Below the pieces are notes generated by a model that was not told the origin of the DNA, did not search any database, and was given only the letters and a program-made list of their open reading frames with translations. A DNA stretch of 64,000 nucleotides, from positions 537,302 through 601,301 of the forward strand of contig CACVBU010001315.1 of the NCBI GenBank assembly GCA_902728285.1, in the 5' to 3' direction. A program made the translations under genes and the position numbers. This DNA comes from Clytia hemisphaerica (taxonomy: Eukaryota > Cnidaria > Hydrozoa > Leptothecata > Clytiidae). Shown in pieces: positions 1-10,898 of this stretch (its first letter is position 1; each line of letters starts with the position of its first letter).

Positions 1-1000
1 AATGAGTTGAAGGAATCTTGGCTTCACGATTAGCTTGTTCCAATTCCACCTGACTGAGCCTTATTTCTTTGGCGGTTAGTGCTGGGAATTCTGATACTTC
101 TTGCGTCATCCACTGGAATCCATTGATCCACTGGGAGGATTGGTCAACATCGGTCATGGTTGTACACCTTCTTGTTCCGATGTCAGCGATCATGTTGTTT
201 GATTGGACGTATTTCCATGATGTAATGTCTGTTAGTCGGTGAATCTCGTTTACACGGTTGCGGACCCACTGCTTGAGTTGTAGTGAAGTGTTGTTGATCC
301 AGTAGAGGGTGATTTGCGAATCTGTGAACTTGGAAGCTCCAGTATGTGTTGAATGGAATGACTTTCTTACAACTTCACTTGTGTGGGTATTGATGATTGA
401 TGCATACAGTTCCCCTCTTGGTTGAGTATATTCATCCGGTACAAGTAGTGAGCGGGCGAAGATCAATTGACAGGAGTAGTCGCCTTGTTTTCGTTTGAAT
501 CGAGCATAGATAGATGAGCATGCTAGATCCTGGCTTGCATCACCAAAATCGAGAGTTGTGATGTCTAGATTAACTGCATCTGGTGGCACAATAGCACGGT
601 TGAATTTGATGGATTTGAGTTCTTGAATCATTTCGAAATGTGATGACCAAAGATGTCTGAGATCGTTGGGTAGAATATCATCCCAATCCATTTTGCGTTT
701 GACGAGAGTGTGGAGGTCCATTTTCAATGTTGCAGTAATCGGCGTTAGAAGTCCAGAGATGTCAAACACTTCAGATGCTTTTGAGACACTGTCGACGCGT
801 GAGATTGAGTGGTATTTCTTTGATTTCATTGGGTTTCTTGCCTCGATATTTTCTTGCGAAGTTCAATTCTTGGATATCTAGGCTGATTTGATCTTCCAAT
901 GGATACCATTTGAGACCAGCCACTGATACAGTCTCACCATCAGCTGTTAGTTTGTCATTGGTTGTTGATTTGAGAAGGTGAATCCTTTTAGTGAAAATCC
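1..1000 (-). pseudogene. BEL/Pao RT-connection / RNase H-like region, truncated by window edge
   Basis: On the minus strand the segment continues the RT with the 'FDISGLL' and 'W.....P' connection typical of Pao elements, then an RNase H-like block ('DASQ' near 545, a 'ARSLLVP' and 'PRGELYA' block near 430-470, and 'TDSQITLYW' near 320). A frame change occurs near 800-810. The integrase should follow to the left of the window. Confidence 0.7.
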
Positions 1001-1648
1001 ACCATGATTGACCACCAGTTCTAAGTTGTCGGCTAAGTGGTTGGCTTCTGACTGTGATTGATGACCGGTTATGCAGTCATCCACGTATACATCATCGGTT
1101 ATGATCTTGTGAACTTCCGGGTACTGGTCTTTGAAAATTTTGCAGTTTCACGAAGCGCATGCTCCGCCTGGTTCCCACTTGATTTCACGCCATAGATAAG
1201 GGTTTTTATGACTTTCTCTTCGGGCGGTTTGTCTGGGTTGAGATTTTCTTCCCACAGATAACGTTGGAGACACCAGTGAGTTTGATCGAGTTGTATGGTG
1301 TTATACATTTTAGCAACATCTGTGTGGATACCAACCTTGTGTCCCCTCCACCGCAGGAAAATTTCTAAGAGCTTATTCATGTTATTCCTTCCTTTTGCAA
1401 TGATGTCGTTGAGTGAGAAGCCACTTCCGGTCTTCATTGAAGCGTCGAACACAATACGGCACGGAGTTGACACTGAGTTCTCCTTCCATACTGCGCGCCA
1501 TGGAATAAAGTTGTTGATATTGGTGTTTCGAAGTGTACGTTGTACATCTGGGCTGAGGTTTTTAAATAATCCACGTAGCCAAGAGTTTGAAGTTTTTGCT
1601 CTGAGTTGAGGACATCTTCCTTGTCTTTGGAGTACTTTGATAGCCGTC
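1000..1648 (-). pseudogene. BEL/Pao reverse transcriptase core, frameshifted
   Basis: From 1473 down, the frame shows the conserved 'RIVFDAS' start of the RT fingers, then 'GHKVGIHTDVAKMYNTI' with the first catalytic Asp, and 'LIYGVKSSG'. The frame is lost near 1140. In the next frame the catalytic box reads 'YVDD' around 1078-1095. All expected RT landmarks are therefore present but in two frames, which marks this copy as defective. Confidence 0.8.
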
Positions 1649-2677
1649 TCAGTTGTTGGTTGTAGATCTGGAGTGCAATCTTTCTATTGGAGAAAGATAT
1701 AATGATGGGTCATGTAGAAGTGGTAAAAATGCAGTCGAATTTTGCTTGCAAACATCAACATTGATTGATTCATTGATAACATGTTGTTCAACTTCTTCTT
1801 GTACACTCATGACCTCGTCAGTTGTTGAAAGTTCCTTACAGGATTTACAGCCACGACAGTTGATACATCTGTATTGGAATTCGCTTCCAACGTCTTGTGA
1901 TTGGTTGAAAAGTTCAGACTTCTCTTCAATGGCTGAGTTTGATGTAATGAAGATGTCGGTATTCTTGTTGGTGTATCCGAGCAGGTGAAGGTCAGGATTG
2001 ACATGATATCCCAACTTAAACAGCTCGTGTTGATCATTGATGAATTTATTGGTGTTGAAATGGTGATCTTTGATGTTGTTGAAGACAGGGTGTGGACCAC
2101 CAATAACGCCGGTTGATCCGTCTGGACTTTTGAAGCATGATCTGTAAATTGTCAGTCCTGATGGCATCTTGAATACCTCCTCCGGGAAGTATCTTGAATA
2201 TTTGATGCCAATCATAAAATCTGTATGACCACCAACTTGTTTTGGGACCAGAGGAAGATTGCATGGATCACCACCAGATTTGGCATAATCTTTACGAATG
2301 TCGTTGATGACTTCACCGTCCAATTTGTATGTCGGAAACTTCTGAGTGATTTGGTCCAAGCATGGTCCAACGAGAGTTGCATCTGTTCCATCAATGAGTG
2401 GAAGATCAATTTTGTAGGTGCCGTGCTTGCTTTGACTTGATATGCCACCAACGCCGCCCATTGTGATAGGACCAGCGTATTGTTGATTTGCTCGGTTGCC
2501 AAGTTTTTTGATTGCGTGATGACGTACAATGAAGTCGTAGCACCCAGAGTCAAATATGGTGAATTGTTTTCCATTGACAGAGATTGGTTGTAGCATGAAG
2601 ATTGCTTCGGGATCCTCATCGTTTGAGTCGTTAGCAGAATGGAAGGTCAGCTTTATTTCTTTGGAGTAGGCTGGCAC
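1649..2677 (-). pseudogene. BEL/Pao aspartic protease region
   Basis: A 342-codon open stretch. Near residue 43 it has the 'DSG' aspartic-protease active-site motif ('FDSGCYDF'), followed by a Gly-rich flap-like 'GGVGG' and a Pao-type tail with 'IGIKY' and 'FGGP/IGGPHPVF' elements. The C-terminal part has a Cys-rich 'CINCRGCKSC' cluster that commonly sits before the reverse transcriptase in this clade. In an active element it would process the polyprotein. It is open internally, but the flanking domains are frameshifted. Confidence 0.75.
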
Positions 2678-2689
2678 AGGTTGTCGGAT

Positions 2690-3060
2690 GATGCATCTGG
2701 TTCTGTAATGTTCTAGGATGTCCAGGTTTTGTTGGTTCGTCTTATGTTCTTCACAAACGAGGATATGCTTCCTTGGCTTGAAAGGTTGATGGTAAGGATG
2801 CTGGCATATGAACGTCTGTTGACATTGACCCTCTTTGTGTTTGCCTTGGTCACGTCGTGCCCCGGGGAAGAGACACTGGTAGCAGAGTCTTCTGTTGCAA
2901 GGTTTTGAATCGCTCAGCTGGAGTCATTTCGACGAAAACTTTGCAGGAGAAATATTGTACTAGCTTTGTTCCACTAGGACCATTGGTTTGTGTATGATCT
3001 GTTGCTCCACAGATGTAGCATGAAGATTGGTCAGGAAACGTGTTGTAAGTTGATCGACCT
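2690..3060 (-). pseudogene. BEL/Pao zinc-knuckle region between gag and protease
   Basis: On the minus strand near 3030 the sequence reads as a CxxC-type knuckle ('CYICGATDH') next to a Gly/Lys-rich linker. Further down, near 2760, is the 'CEEHK' motif that often precedes the protease in BEL/Pao polyproteins. The reading frame is interrupted, so the segment is only recognisable in pieces. Nucleic-acid binding is inferred from the family. Confidence 0.5.
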
Positions 3061-3063
3061 CCT

Positions 3064-4655
3064 TTACCACCTCCGCCTTGGGTTTTTCGGTGTCAGGTTG
3101 TTTGTTGATTTTTGGATGGCAGCTTTCTGTTGGTGAACTTTCATCTCTTTCTCCAGAAAATCAATCAGTTGTTTCCACTTGTACTTGCCGCTCTTTGGTT
3201 CTTCACAAGTAAGAGTAAGCCATCTCATCATTCGTTGATCACCAAGTTTTTCACTGACTTGGTTCAAGGCGTTACTGTAGTAAAGTTCATTTTCAATATC
3301 ATGAGTGGCTGCAAGTTGCATTAAATCTCTCATAGAATTGGTTATTTTTGAAAGAAAGTCAATTGTTTTCATTGGATCTTTAGATTTGGTTTCAATACTG
3401 TACAACGATTGGAGCTTGTGTTGAAGTAAAACTTGCCGGTCGCCGAATACGTTTTTAAGTCGACCCCAGATGTCTTGGATGTTATCGATGTTTCGAACGA
3501 GTGATAATGCTTGACCATCCAGATGATTGTTCTTTAGTAATTCAGCTTGCATTGATTGTGGTACAGAGTCCTCATACAGTTTCTTGAACTCTGCGATGAA
3601 GGTGTATATATCAATTGAGAATCATAGCCGCTAAACGATTTGAGTTTGATGTTCAGTCGCCGCTTGTTGAAAGTTTCGTGTTTGTCAAGTTCTCTCGACT
3701 TGAGTTCGTTGTTAAGTTTCTTTTCATACTCCTCCTTTTTATCTTGCAGAGAGGAATATGATGATTTCAGTTCTTTGTATTTGTCCATCGGTGGACGTAA
3801 GTAAATAGTTCTTGTAATTTATTGGAAATCTCCTTCAGTTCTTACTTTGTGTTTCAAGAAGAGTCTTGCGTTGCTTTAAATCGACATTGCTGATAAGACT
3901 GACAGAGCATAACATCGAGGCAGTGAGAAAGTTTATAGAACGATCAATTTCGCTTACAATGAAATCTGATTTCTGTTTGTCTGCATTGGTTTGTATCTCA
4001 GTGTTTACATCACTACTGTCTTTGAAGAATTGTTAACTCGTCCAATATATTGAATGATATCACAACACAGCATGGTAAATGGTTTGGAGTATGATTTTTC
4101 ATAATCATCCTTTGATAATTGTAGTTTGATCTTTCTATTAGTGTTTTTGTATTCAGTACGCAATGTTTCTAGCCTTGTAACGCATTCTTTCATCCTCTCA
4201 GGGTGTATCATATCGACCGGATTGTCATCAATGGTATCTGTGATATCCTCATGAAGTTGCGCCATTAGAAGAAAAAGTTCATTTGTACCTGTATTTGTTG
4301 TATCAGTTGGTGGAGTGTCACGTGGTTTGACATCCATTGGAGTTGGTTGAGGTGGGTCCACTCTGTTCGACTGGATGATCTCGGTAAGAGGTGGATCGCC
4401 ATCAGTTGGAAGTTGGTTAGTGTCGCCTTCAAATAGGGGCGGATCCGACATTGATGGAAGTGAATCTGTTGATTGAGGTGGAAGTAATTCCTTGGGTTGA
4501 TTTGAAGTTGCTTGAAGTGGAGGTGTGGTCTCCTTTGGCTTTGATATTTTACGACCAGTTTTTGAGTACGAGTTGAAGTCGAATCTCTCCTTCGGTCGTG
4601 TTTGCATTGAGGTGTGATTGAACCCCTTGCTGTTTGAATGTTGGGGCAGAGACAA
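3064..4655 (-). pseudogene. BEL/Pao gag-like region (proline-rich N-terminus plus DUF1759-like capsid)
   Basis: The upstream segment (4655-4005) encodes a Pro/Thr-rich, disordered-looking N-terminus followed by a charged helical part. After frame changes, 3788-3534 is a coiled-coil-like stretch. Segment 3552-3064 carries the pattern typical of the DUF1759 gag domain of BEL/Pao elements: a 'LDGQALSLVRNI' motif, then 'IWGRLKNVFGD' and a helical repeat. Structural protein of retroelement particles by family knowledge. At least two frame breaks separate the pieces, so I call it a pseudogene. The zinc-knuckle region follows at about 3060-2700. Confidence 0.75.
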
Positions 4656-4699
4656 TGAAGGGTGACAAGGAAGGCTGTGTTCGTAACACTTGATGTGAA

Positions 4700-5520
4700 T
4701 GTGTTCAACTAAAAGAGAAAAATTTGACTAAGTCTTACAAAATGTCTCTAAGTCTGAAAAAGTATAAGTTTGAAAAATATAAGTCTGAAAATCTAAGTCT
4801 AATTTGAAATTTATATGTCAGTACAAAGATTGATTTGAATATTTGAATTGAAAAATGAAATCTAAGAGTATATGTATAATTTGTATGTCTATTGAAAAAA
4901 GTAAGTAGAAAATAAAAATCCAAGATGGCCGACCTAAATCCTACAAGTGCATGACTAAGCAAAAAGAAAGCACCCAGGCAAAAATGGCAAACAAAAACAA
5001 ACACTGAAAAGCAAACTTACCAGCTAGCCTGGGTGTGAATGTTGTGAAATGTGAAATGATGTTTGAGTTTGAATTTGAATTATTGAATTTGATGTTCACC
5101 CTTCAAGTGTCTCTTGTGAAATGAATTGCAGGTCTGAGAGTGACTCTGCAATTTATGCACTTTGATGTGTAAAATACAGACCAAAAATTTATAAATTAAT
5201 TATGCAAAAATAAAGCAAAGTTGACTAAATAAATATTGATTTGATGAATAAATTAACATAAATTAACATAAAAATGGCCAAAAGGGACAAAAAACTCCAA
5301 ATGCAAAAAAAAAACAAGACAAAACACAGACCAGACTGAAAAAATGCCAAAAGGCAGGAAACTGAAAAGACCAAAAGAACATGAAACTGAAAACAAACAA
5401 AACTGCAGCTGATGCTGTAACAAAAGGAACATTATGAAAACCTACAGCTTTCCGAACAAAGCACGCAAGCGAAAGAAAGAAGTGGATCAAATCAATTTCG
5501 TTTTGGGAGGAAGATGAAAT
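4700..5520. other. AT-rich non-coding stretch; candidate BEL/Pao leader or 5' LTR
   Basis: A low-GC segment just upstream of the BEL/Pao gag. It should contain primer-binding site and 5' LTR if the element was complete, but with the 3' LTR outside the window the ends cannot be checked. Long minus-strand open stretches here are hydrophobic and low-complexity and I do not regard them as genes. Confidence 0.35.
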
Positions 5521-5527
5521 TTAAGCG

Positions 5528-5782
5528 ATGGTAGTCCATGTTGTCTGCGAAAAACACTGGTCTGTTGGCTTCTTCGAAAAGAAAGAGAACCGTGAAAAAA
5601 TGCGACTCGCCAAAACTCCGTCATCAGTAGAGAAATGCTCGATCCCAACTCCTCCTACAAAAGAAAGACTGACCAAGAAATCATTGTTTGAGACTAAGAA
5701 GCACAAAGAAAATCAACTTGATAAGTTCAAATTAATAGACGCAGTCAATTGTAAATCCTTTCTTGAGGGTCCATTAAAATAG
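5528..5782 (+). CDS. Fragment with THAP-like 'CEKHW' end and proline-rich linker
   Basis: An 84-codon plus-strand stretch beginning 'MVVHVVCEKHW'. After about 25 residues it continues with 'SSVEKCSIPTPPT' and a lysine-rich tail. The 'C-E-K-H-W ... PxSxxx..C.IPTPP' arrangement is what I know from the end of THAP-like or CxxH zinc modules at the start of many cnidarian transposon-derived proteins. Only the second half of such a module is present. No partner Cys pair is seen upstream in this frame, so an upstream exon may be missing. It may belong with the fragment at 8003-8454. Function not assigned. Confidence 0.4.
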   Translation: MVVHVVCEKHWSVGFFEKKENREKMRLAKTPSSVEKCSIPTPPTKERLTKKSLFETKKHKENQLDKFKLIDAVNCKSFLEGPLK

Positions 5783-5944
5783 AAAAGGAGTGGGAACTTT
5801 CCTTATTGCTTACGAATGCGAAGATGCGCTGTGAATCTAATCCAAAACTTTCATTCATGCCTACTCCATCAAAGTTTACGAATGGCTGACGCTGCACGTT
5901 TGCCATGCCTGTATTTTAAAATGTTATGGTTGGATGCCACTTTT

Positions 5945-6125
5945 TCAATGAGGCCCCCAGCGTTTGCGTGAGGTGTTGATGGAGGGTTTTTCGCGGCGTG
6001 ATGGCGTGAAATTTTGAAAAAACGCGTGATTGCGTGAAAATGAAGTGCCGGCGTGATCGTGAAATCGAGTTTTTTTAAGCGCGATGGCGTGAAATTTGCA
6101 GTTCAGCGTGATCGTGAAAATTATA
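5945..6125. repeat. Degenerate GCGTGA-rich direct repeats
   Basis: The motif 'GCGTGA' followed by 'TxGCGTGAAA' or 'TCGTGAAA' recurs about ten times over 180 bp, interrupted by T- and A-runs. It has no long open frame. It looks like a decayed short tandem repeat. Confidence 0.6.
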
Positions 6126-6640
6126 TTTATTAATTGAATCATAATTCTATATCCATTTTAGCCAATTTAGAGGGTCTAAATTTCAAAATTTTCTTAGTCG
6201 GCCCAAACTATGGTGGGGCCTCCTACAGATCTCATTTTAAAACATAAAAGAAACGGTGCAAACAGTTTTATTCATCTGCCATTTATCCTCGATAGCTCCC
6301 AATTGTCTTTAGCAGTTGCTAGCTAGTCTTCAAAATAAAGTGAGAGGGTCCACGGTGATCTTTAATCGGATTCAATAATGTAGAAAAAAATTAATGTTGT
6401 TTAAAGATAAGATTTTTTCTTTATCTGATAAAAATAAAAAGAATATCCAGTGAAAATTTCAAAGTTCTACTCTTTCCAATCGAAAATAATTCCAATTCCG
6501 ATTTTGAGGGAACTCACACGGGGTGTGGGTCTGAAGATCGCAGTGGTCGAAAATTGAAATCTCCTCCCGTCGGCGCAAACCATGGTTGCGCTTCCTCCTT
6601 TACTAACATTTTCCTCTCTTTCTTACTAGATGCTTATTCT
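6126..6640. other. Non-coding spacer with two related GC boxes
   Basis: No gene recognised. Two short segments resemble each other: 'CGGCCCAAACTATGGTGGGG' near 6198 and 'CGGCGCAAACCATGGTTGCG' near 6570. This suggests an old dispersed repeat flanking the tandem array. Confidence 0.3.
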
Positions 6641-6648
6641 TAGATGCA

Positions 6649-7930
6649 TTTCTTGTTGTCAATCACCTGTGGTTCCCGCTTAACTCCTCCTAGGGAAAAT
6701 GAGGTAAGAACTTAATTTTTTCACTAAATGATAGCTAATAGATACAGGTACCGCCCTTTATAGTTTTGAACACCTAAAAATGCTGTCCGATAATTAGCGA
6801 CCATAAGGTCGAAATTTGAATTTCTTGTTGTCAATCACCTGTGGTTTCCGCTCAACTCCTCCTAGGGAAAATGAGGTATGAACTAAATTTATTCACTAAA
6901 TGATAGCTAATAGATACAGGTACCGTTCTTTATAGTTTTGAACACCTAAAAATGCTGTCCAAGAATAAGGTTGTCCGATAATTAGCGACCATAAGGTCGA
7001 AATTGGAATTTCTTGTTGTCAATCACCTGTGGTTTCCGCTTAACTCCTCCTAGGGAAAATGAGGTATGAACTAAATTTTTTCACTAAATGATAGCTAATA
7101 GATACAGGTACCGTTCTTTATAGTTTTGAAACCCTAAACTTGATGTCCGAGAAAAAGGTTGTCCGATAATTAGCGAGCATAAGGTCGAAATTTGAATTTC
7201 TTGTTGTCAATCACCTGTGGTTTCCGCTTAACTCCTCTTAGGGAAAATGAGGTATGAACTTAATTTCTTCACTAAATGATAGCTAATAGATACAGGTACC
7301 GTCCTTAATAGTTTTGAACACCTAAAAACGCTGTCCGATAATTAGCGAGCATAAGGTCGAAATTTGAATTTCTTGCTGTCAATCACCTGTGGTGTCGGCT
7401 TAACTCCTCCTAGGGAAAATGAGGTATGAACTTAATTTTTTCACTAAATAATAGTTAATAGATACAGATACCGCCCTTTACAGTTTTTAACACCTAAAAA
7501 TGCTGTCCGAGAATAAGGTTGTCCGATAATTAGCGAGCATAAGGTCGAATTTGAATTTCTTGCTGTCAATCACCTGTGGTTTACGCTTAACTCCTCCTAG
7601 GGAAAATGAGGTATGAACTTAATCTTTTCACTAAATGATAGCTAATAGATACAGGTACCGTCCTTTATAGTTTTGAACACCTAAAAATGCTGTCCGAAAA
7701 AGATACTGTCCGGTAAAGTGAATCCAATGCTGGAAATCTGAATTCAATGCTGACAATCACCAGTGGTTTCCGCTTAACTCCTCCTAGGGAAAATGAGGTA
7801 TGAACTTAATTTTTTCACTAGGTGATAGCTATTAGACACATGTAACGTCCTTTGAAGTTTTGAATACCAGAGAATGCTGTCCGAAAAAGATACTTTTCGG
7901 TAAAGTGAATCCAATGTTGAATCCGATGCT
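6649..7930. repeat. Tandem array, seven units of 172 or 186-188 bp
   Basis: The landmark 'TCTTGTTGTCAATCACCTGT' (or a variant) starts at 6651, 6823, 7011, 7199, 7371, 7558 and about 7744, giving spacings of 172, 188, 188, 172, 187 and 186 bp. The two lengths are explained by presence or absence of 'GAATAAGGTTGTCCGA', a 16-bp segment flanked by the short repeat 'TGTCCGA'. Each unit carries 'CTCCTCCTAGGGAAAATGAG' and 'GATAGCTAATAGATACAGGT'. The last unit is most diverged and runs into unrelated sequence near 7930. No coding potential. Confidence 0.92.
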
Positions 7931-7972
7931 AACTTCATTTTGATGAAGAAAAATAACTTACGGTGCTAAAGG

Positions 7973-8454
7973 AATTGCGTCAGCTTTATCTTTGGTACTC
8001 TCGTGGTCCACAGCTATTTTATGGGCTTTACCAGTGAAATGACGAAGAACAGCATGTTTAGTTACGTTATTGGTCCCTCTTTTGTTAATGTGCCTAGTAA
8101 AACTGTTGATGAAACTGTCACATTGAAATATTTTGAGCCTGCACACACGTTTATGTCCGCAGACAATTTCCACCATAAGGTGGAACAAGCTATGAAGCAG
8201 AAAAAGCGGGTTGAGGATTTTCAATACTTCGTGAATGTTGTGGTAAATCACTTCAAATGAAATGCAATAATTTCTATGATTATTACATATTATGTCTTTC
8301 CCAAGCTAAATACGCCATCAAAAAGCCAAAGCTTGAGAATGTTCAAGTTCAATGTTCAGTTCCAAAATTATTTTGGAAGCAAAAGCATTCAGATCAGGAG
8401 TTCGATTCGGCATTATTCCTGCAAAGGAAAGTCAATGTCACTGAATTTTACTAG
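7973..8454 (+). pseudogene. Fragment of a transposase-like (DUF7869-type) domain
   Basis: The first part (8003-8260) includes 'VTLKYFEPAHTFMSADNFHH', a motif string I recognise from a widespread family of uncharacterised invertebrate proteins with an RNase H-like (DUF7869-related) domain. The following part in another frame (8290-8454) continues the family pattern with 'LSQAK', 'VQVQCSVPKLFWK' and 'LFLQRKV'. The upstream 'LWA..C..QNKN' block is only visible across a frame change near 8020-8045. Two frame changes suggest a decayed copy, although a small intron at about 8240-8280 is possible. It lies on the same strand as the THAP-like fragment and may be its 3' part. Confidence 0.5.
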
Positions 8455-8459
8455 CTAGC

Positions 8460-9173
8460 GTCAATACCGTCAATATTTTCGAGAAAAAATGATAATTTAA
8501 AGGAACGAAAATAAGAAATAAAAACATTTCAAAGACATATCCAGTAAAATCAACCAAAATGAATAAAAGAAAACCGACAAATCCAATCAAAATTGCGGCA
8601 AGATGGTCGAAATTTGCGTGGTACCAAAGAGTAAGCACTTTCTACTACCCATGTGTCACATGTCATCTTTGCCAGAAAAACAGAAGCAGTGTTGATCAGA
8701 CACTGCTGGAAGAAGAAATATAGAAAAAGAAGTAAAATGGCCGAAGAAGTGGTCCTTCGTGGAAACAATTCTTTAGCTGTCTAAAAGCTTTTGAATTTTT
8801 CGGAACATAACACTTAAAATATATGTTGTTATTATTATTATTAAGAAGAATACTAAAAAAAGGAAAGGTAAAGTCGGTCTAGAACCCGGTACGGAATAAC
8901 GCATCCGATCGACCGCACACGACGGAAGTAAAAAGGGACGACAGGAAAGAGAATAAATGATTTAATTATCTGGTACTCGATGTAGAAATTTTCTTCCGAC
9001 ACGCTAAAGCTCTGAAGGTCGGGAAAATTTTAACATCTGGAACCTTTGGTTTACGGAATTTCTCCTGGCCGCGTTCGTAAAATTTAGAAAGAATCTGGGG
9101 ACGGTAAAAAGTTACAAGTGCCCCGAACTAAGAGTACAGATGCAAAAAAAATTTCCCGTGCGATTTCTACATA
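8460..9173. other. No gene seen; short TTA microsatellite at 8826-8842
   Basis: AT-rich sequence with a TTA/TAA microsatellite followed by a GC-richer block (8870-8945). The microsatellite could be the tail of an old minus-strand retroposon, but I could not identify a body for it. Confidence 0.3.
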
Positions 9174-9189
9174 GTGCTCCGAACTGAAA

Positions 9190-9565
9190 AATGTAAACAA
9201 AGCAGGACGCGAACTAAAGATTTATTGAGAGTGGCTCTAAACCCAAACCCAATTACAGTTCAATTTATAGCAATAAAATGCGAATTCTTTGCTGCTACTA
9301 GAATAAATAGGTTTGTCTCCTCACATCGAATGACAATTTCACCTATTCAAGAGCTTTCACTGCCTAAAAAAAGTAAACAAGCAATGTCACGAACCAAACA
9401 ATTAGAAGAGAGTGGCCATGAGCCAAATTTCCCTCAATCTAGTCCAATTTATACAGCAATATGTGAACTTTTTGCTATTTGCAGAATCACTAAGCTTGCC
9501 TCAACACACCAAATGAAAATTACACCTGCACTAGATCTTTCACTACCTGAAATATGCATGTCAGC
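9190..9565. repeat. 180-bp tandem duplication inside an open frame
   Basis: 'GTAAACAA' plus the following CGAAC landmark occurs at 9193 and 9373, and the sequence that follows aligns over about 180 bp ('AATTTATA.AGCAATA', 'GAATGACAATTTCACCT' versus 'AAATGAAAATTACACCT', 'CTTTCACTGCCT' versus 'CTTTCACTACCT'). A plus-strand open frame of 167 codons spans both copies because the period is a multiple of three. The predicted peptide has no recognisable domain, so I annotate the repeat rather than a gene. Confidence 0.7.
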
Positions 9566-9679
9566 CTCTAAAAATAGAGTTTGGCGAAACAGGCAAAGAT
9601 GGTCCTTACCAACAATAAAAGCTTGTCCTAAGATACTGATACAATATATGGGAACCTCCCTCCAACTTTGTTATTGATG

Positions 9680-10236
9680 AAGGAGGATTCTGGCTTTTCC
9701 AAATAGACAACACACAGGTCATGATCAACAAGTTTGTTGATGTCGGTTGGGGTTGGGCGGTCCCGCTGCTCTGCATGGAGGGCGGTCGACAGGCTCTAAA
9801 GGTCTAAATTGGAATGCAGCTGCAGCAGTTTAAAATTCCAGCATAAAAATTATTGGTAAAACTAAATAAAACATACCTGATATGCTTTCTTTGATTTGGC
9901 CTTTGAAAATATAACCAGTCAACCACCAAAAACAAATAAATAACAAAAGATAATAATCAATGTCAAGCATTTTTAACTTGGTGCACTTACTAAGAACAAA
10001 GAAGTAGTAAGAGAGATAGAATAACATGGCCTTTTGTGCTATTGTAAAAACGCAAGTTGTATTTGCAGGTGGCATAATTCAAAAATCCCCCTTACAAAAT
10101 CACACGTGATATTGTGCACGACAATTCTCGGGATTTGTCGTCCTGGTTTCATGTAAAAATCATGAAATATCGTAAAGAGAAGCGTTGGGAAAATCAAAAC
10201 AAACTTTTGAACAAATCAAACAGACAAGACTGCAAG
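9680..10236. other. No gene seen upstream of the C2H2-like gene
   Basis: AT-rich spacer. It may contain the promoter or 5' leader of the gene that starts at 10237, but no motif is convincing. Confidence 0.25.
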
Positions 10237-10630
10237 ATGGCTAACTACTCACAGGAGGATCTTCAAGAAGAGAAATATCTATCACTTTTGCAAGAGATAA
10301 ATATTGATGACGAGATTCCAATCGAGTTAGAGGCTTTTTCATTTCAAAGTCAGGAAGTTCTCATTCCTGATGATATTTCAGATGGAGATCTAAATAGCAT
10401 AGGGTTTGATGAGTTGGAGAAGCAAACCATTCCAGATATTGACTTTACCATAACTCAACAAGATGATAATGAAGATAATGATAGTGAAGACAATGAAAAT
10501 TGTAAAGATGACGATGACTCAGATGGTGAACCTTCTAACAAAAAACTCAAGACAGTTTTAATTTGTAACAGCTATGGCAAACGTTATGTTAGCAATTATC
10601 ACTATCAAAGGCATGTTGAATCATTGTGTG
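10237..10630 (+). CDS. Exon 1 of an acidic protein with a degenerate C2H2-like finger
   Basis: I prefer the ATG at 10237 ('MANYSQEDLQEEKY') to the longer frame because the upstream part is unlike the rest. The encoded segment is strongly acidic, with runs of Asp/Glu/Asn around residues 65-105. It ends with a finger-like 'CNSYGKRYVSNYHYQRH', where the second Cys of a C2H2 finger is replaced by Tyr. A donor GTAAAA follows at 10631. Joining to the acceptor at 10898 keeps the frame (codon split 1+2). Nuclear DNA binding is possible by inference only. It is the first exon of a gene whose remaining parts are at 10899-11660 and 16836-17186. Confidence 0.6.
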
Positions 10631-10898
10631 GTAAAAATTCAAAGAAAAAAACATTTTCTATTATTTTGTATCAATAAATCTAATAAGGCTTTCCCTCTAA
10701 TTTTTACTAGAATTATGATTAAATTTGTATGTGTTATAGTGTATGTGCATTTGAGTTTTAAAATATGGTTTACAATTCAATTCATTTCACAAATTTCTAG
10801 CACAAGGTTTGAGTTTTAAGGTTGCCTAGATAGAGTTCACTTAAGTTCTTCAACACTGCTGACAACAGAAATTTTTATGTCATTTAATTTTTTTTCAG

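Larger units (their letters stand above)
1..4700 (-). mobile_element. BEL/Pao LTR retrotransposon, internal part, decayed and cut by window edge
   Basis: Reading the minus strand from about 4655 down to 1 gives gag-like, protease, reverse transcriptase and RNase H-type coding segments in the order expected for BEL/Pao elements. Continuity is broken by several frameshifts, near 4010, 3790-3540, 1140 and 805, so this copy is not functional as it stands. Integrase and the 3' LTR would lie to the left of base 1 and are not visible. No LTR pair can be tested here. The AT-rich stretch 4700-5520 is the place where the 5' LTR and leader should be, but I could not fix its ends. Confidence 0.85.

Noticed and set aside
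4735..5490. Hydrophobic minus-strand ORFs resembling membrane proteins
   Set aside because: Phe/Leu-rich low-complexity translation of A/T-rich sequence, with no family resemblance.
8861..8930. tRNA-derived SINE on the minus strand (a 'GGTTCTAGACC' box B-like word near 8890)
   Set aside because: The box differs from consensus, no convincing A box lies at the right distance, and the tail is on the wrong side for a normal-length SINE.
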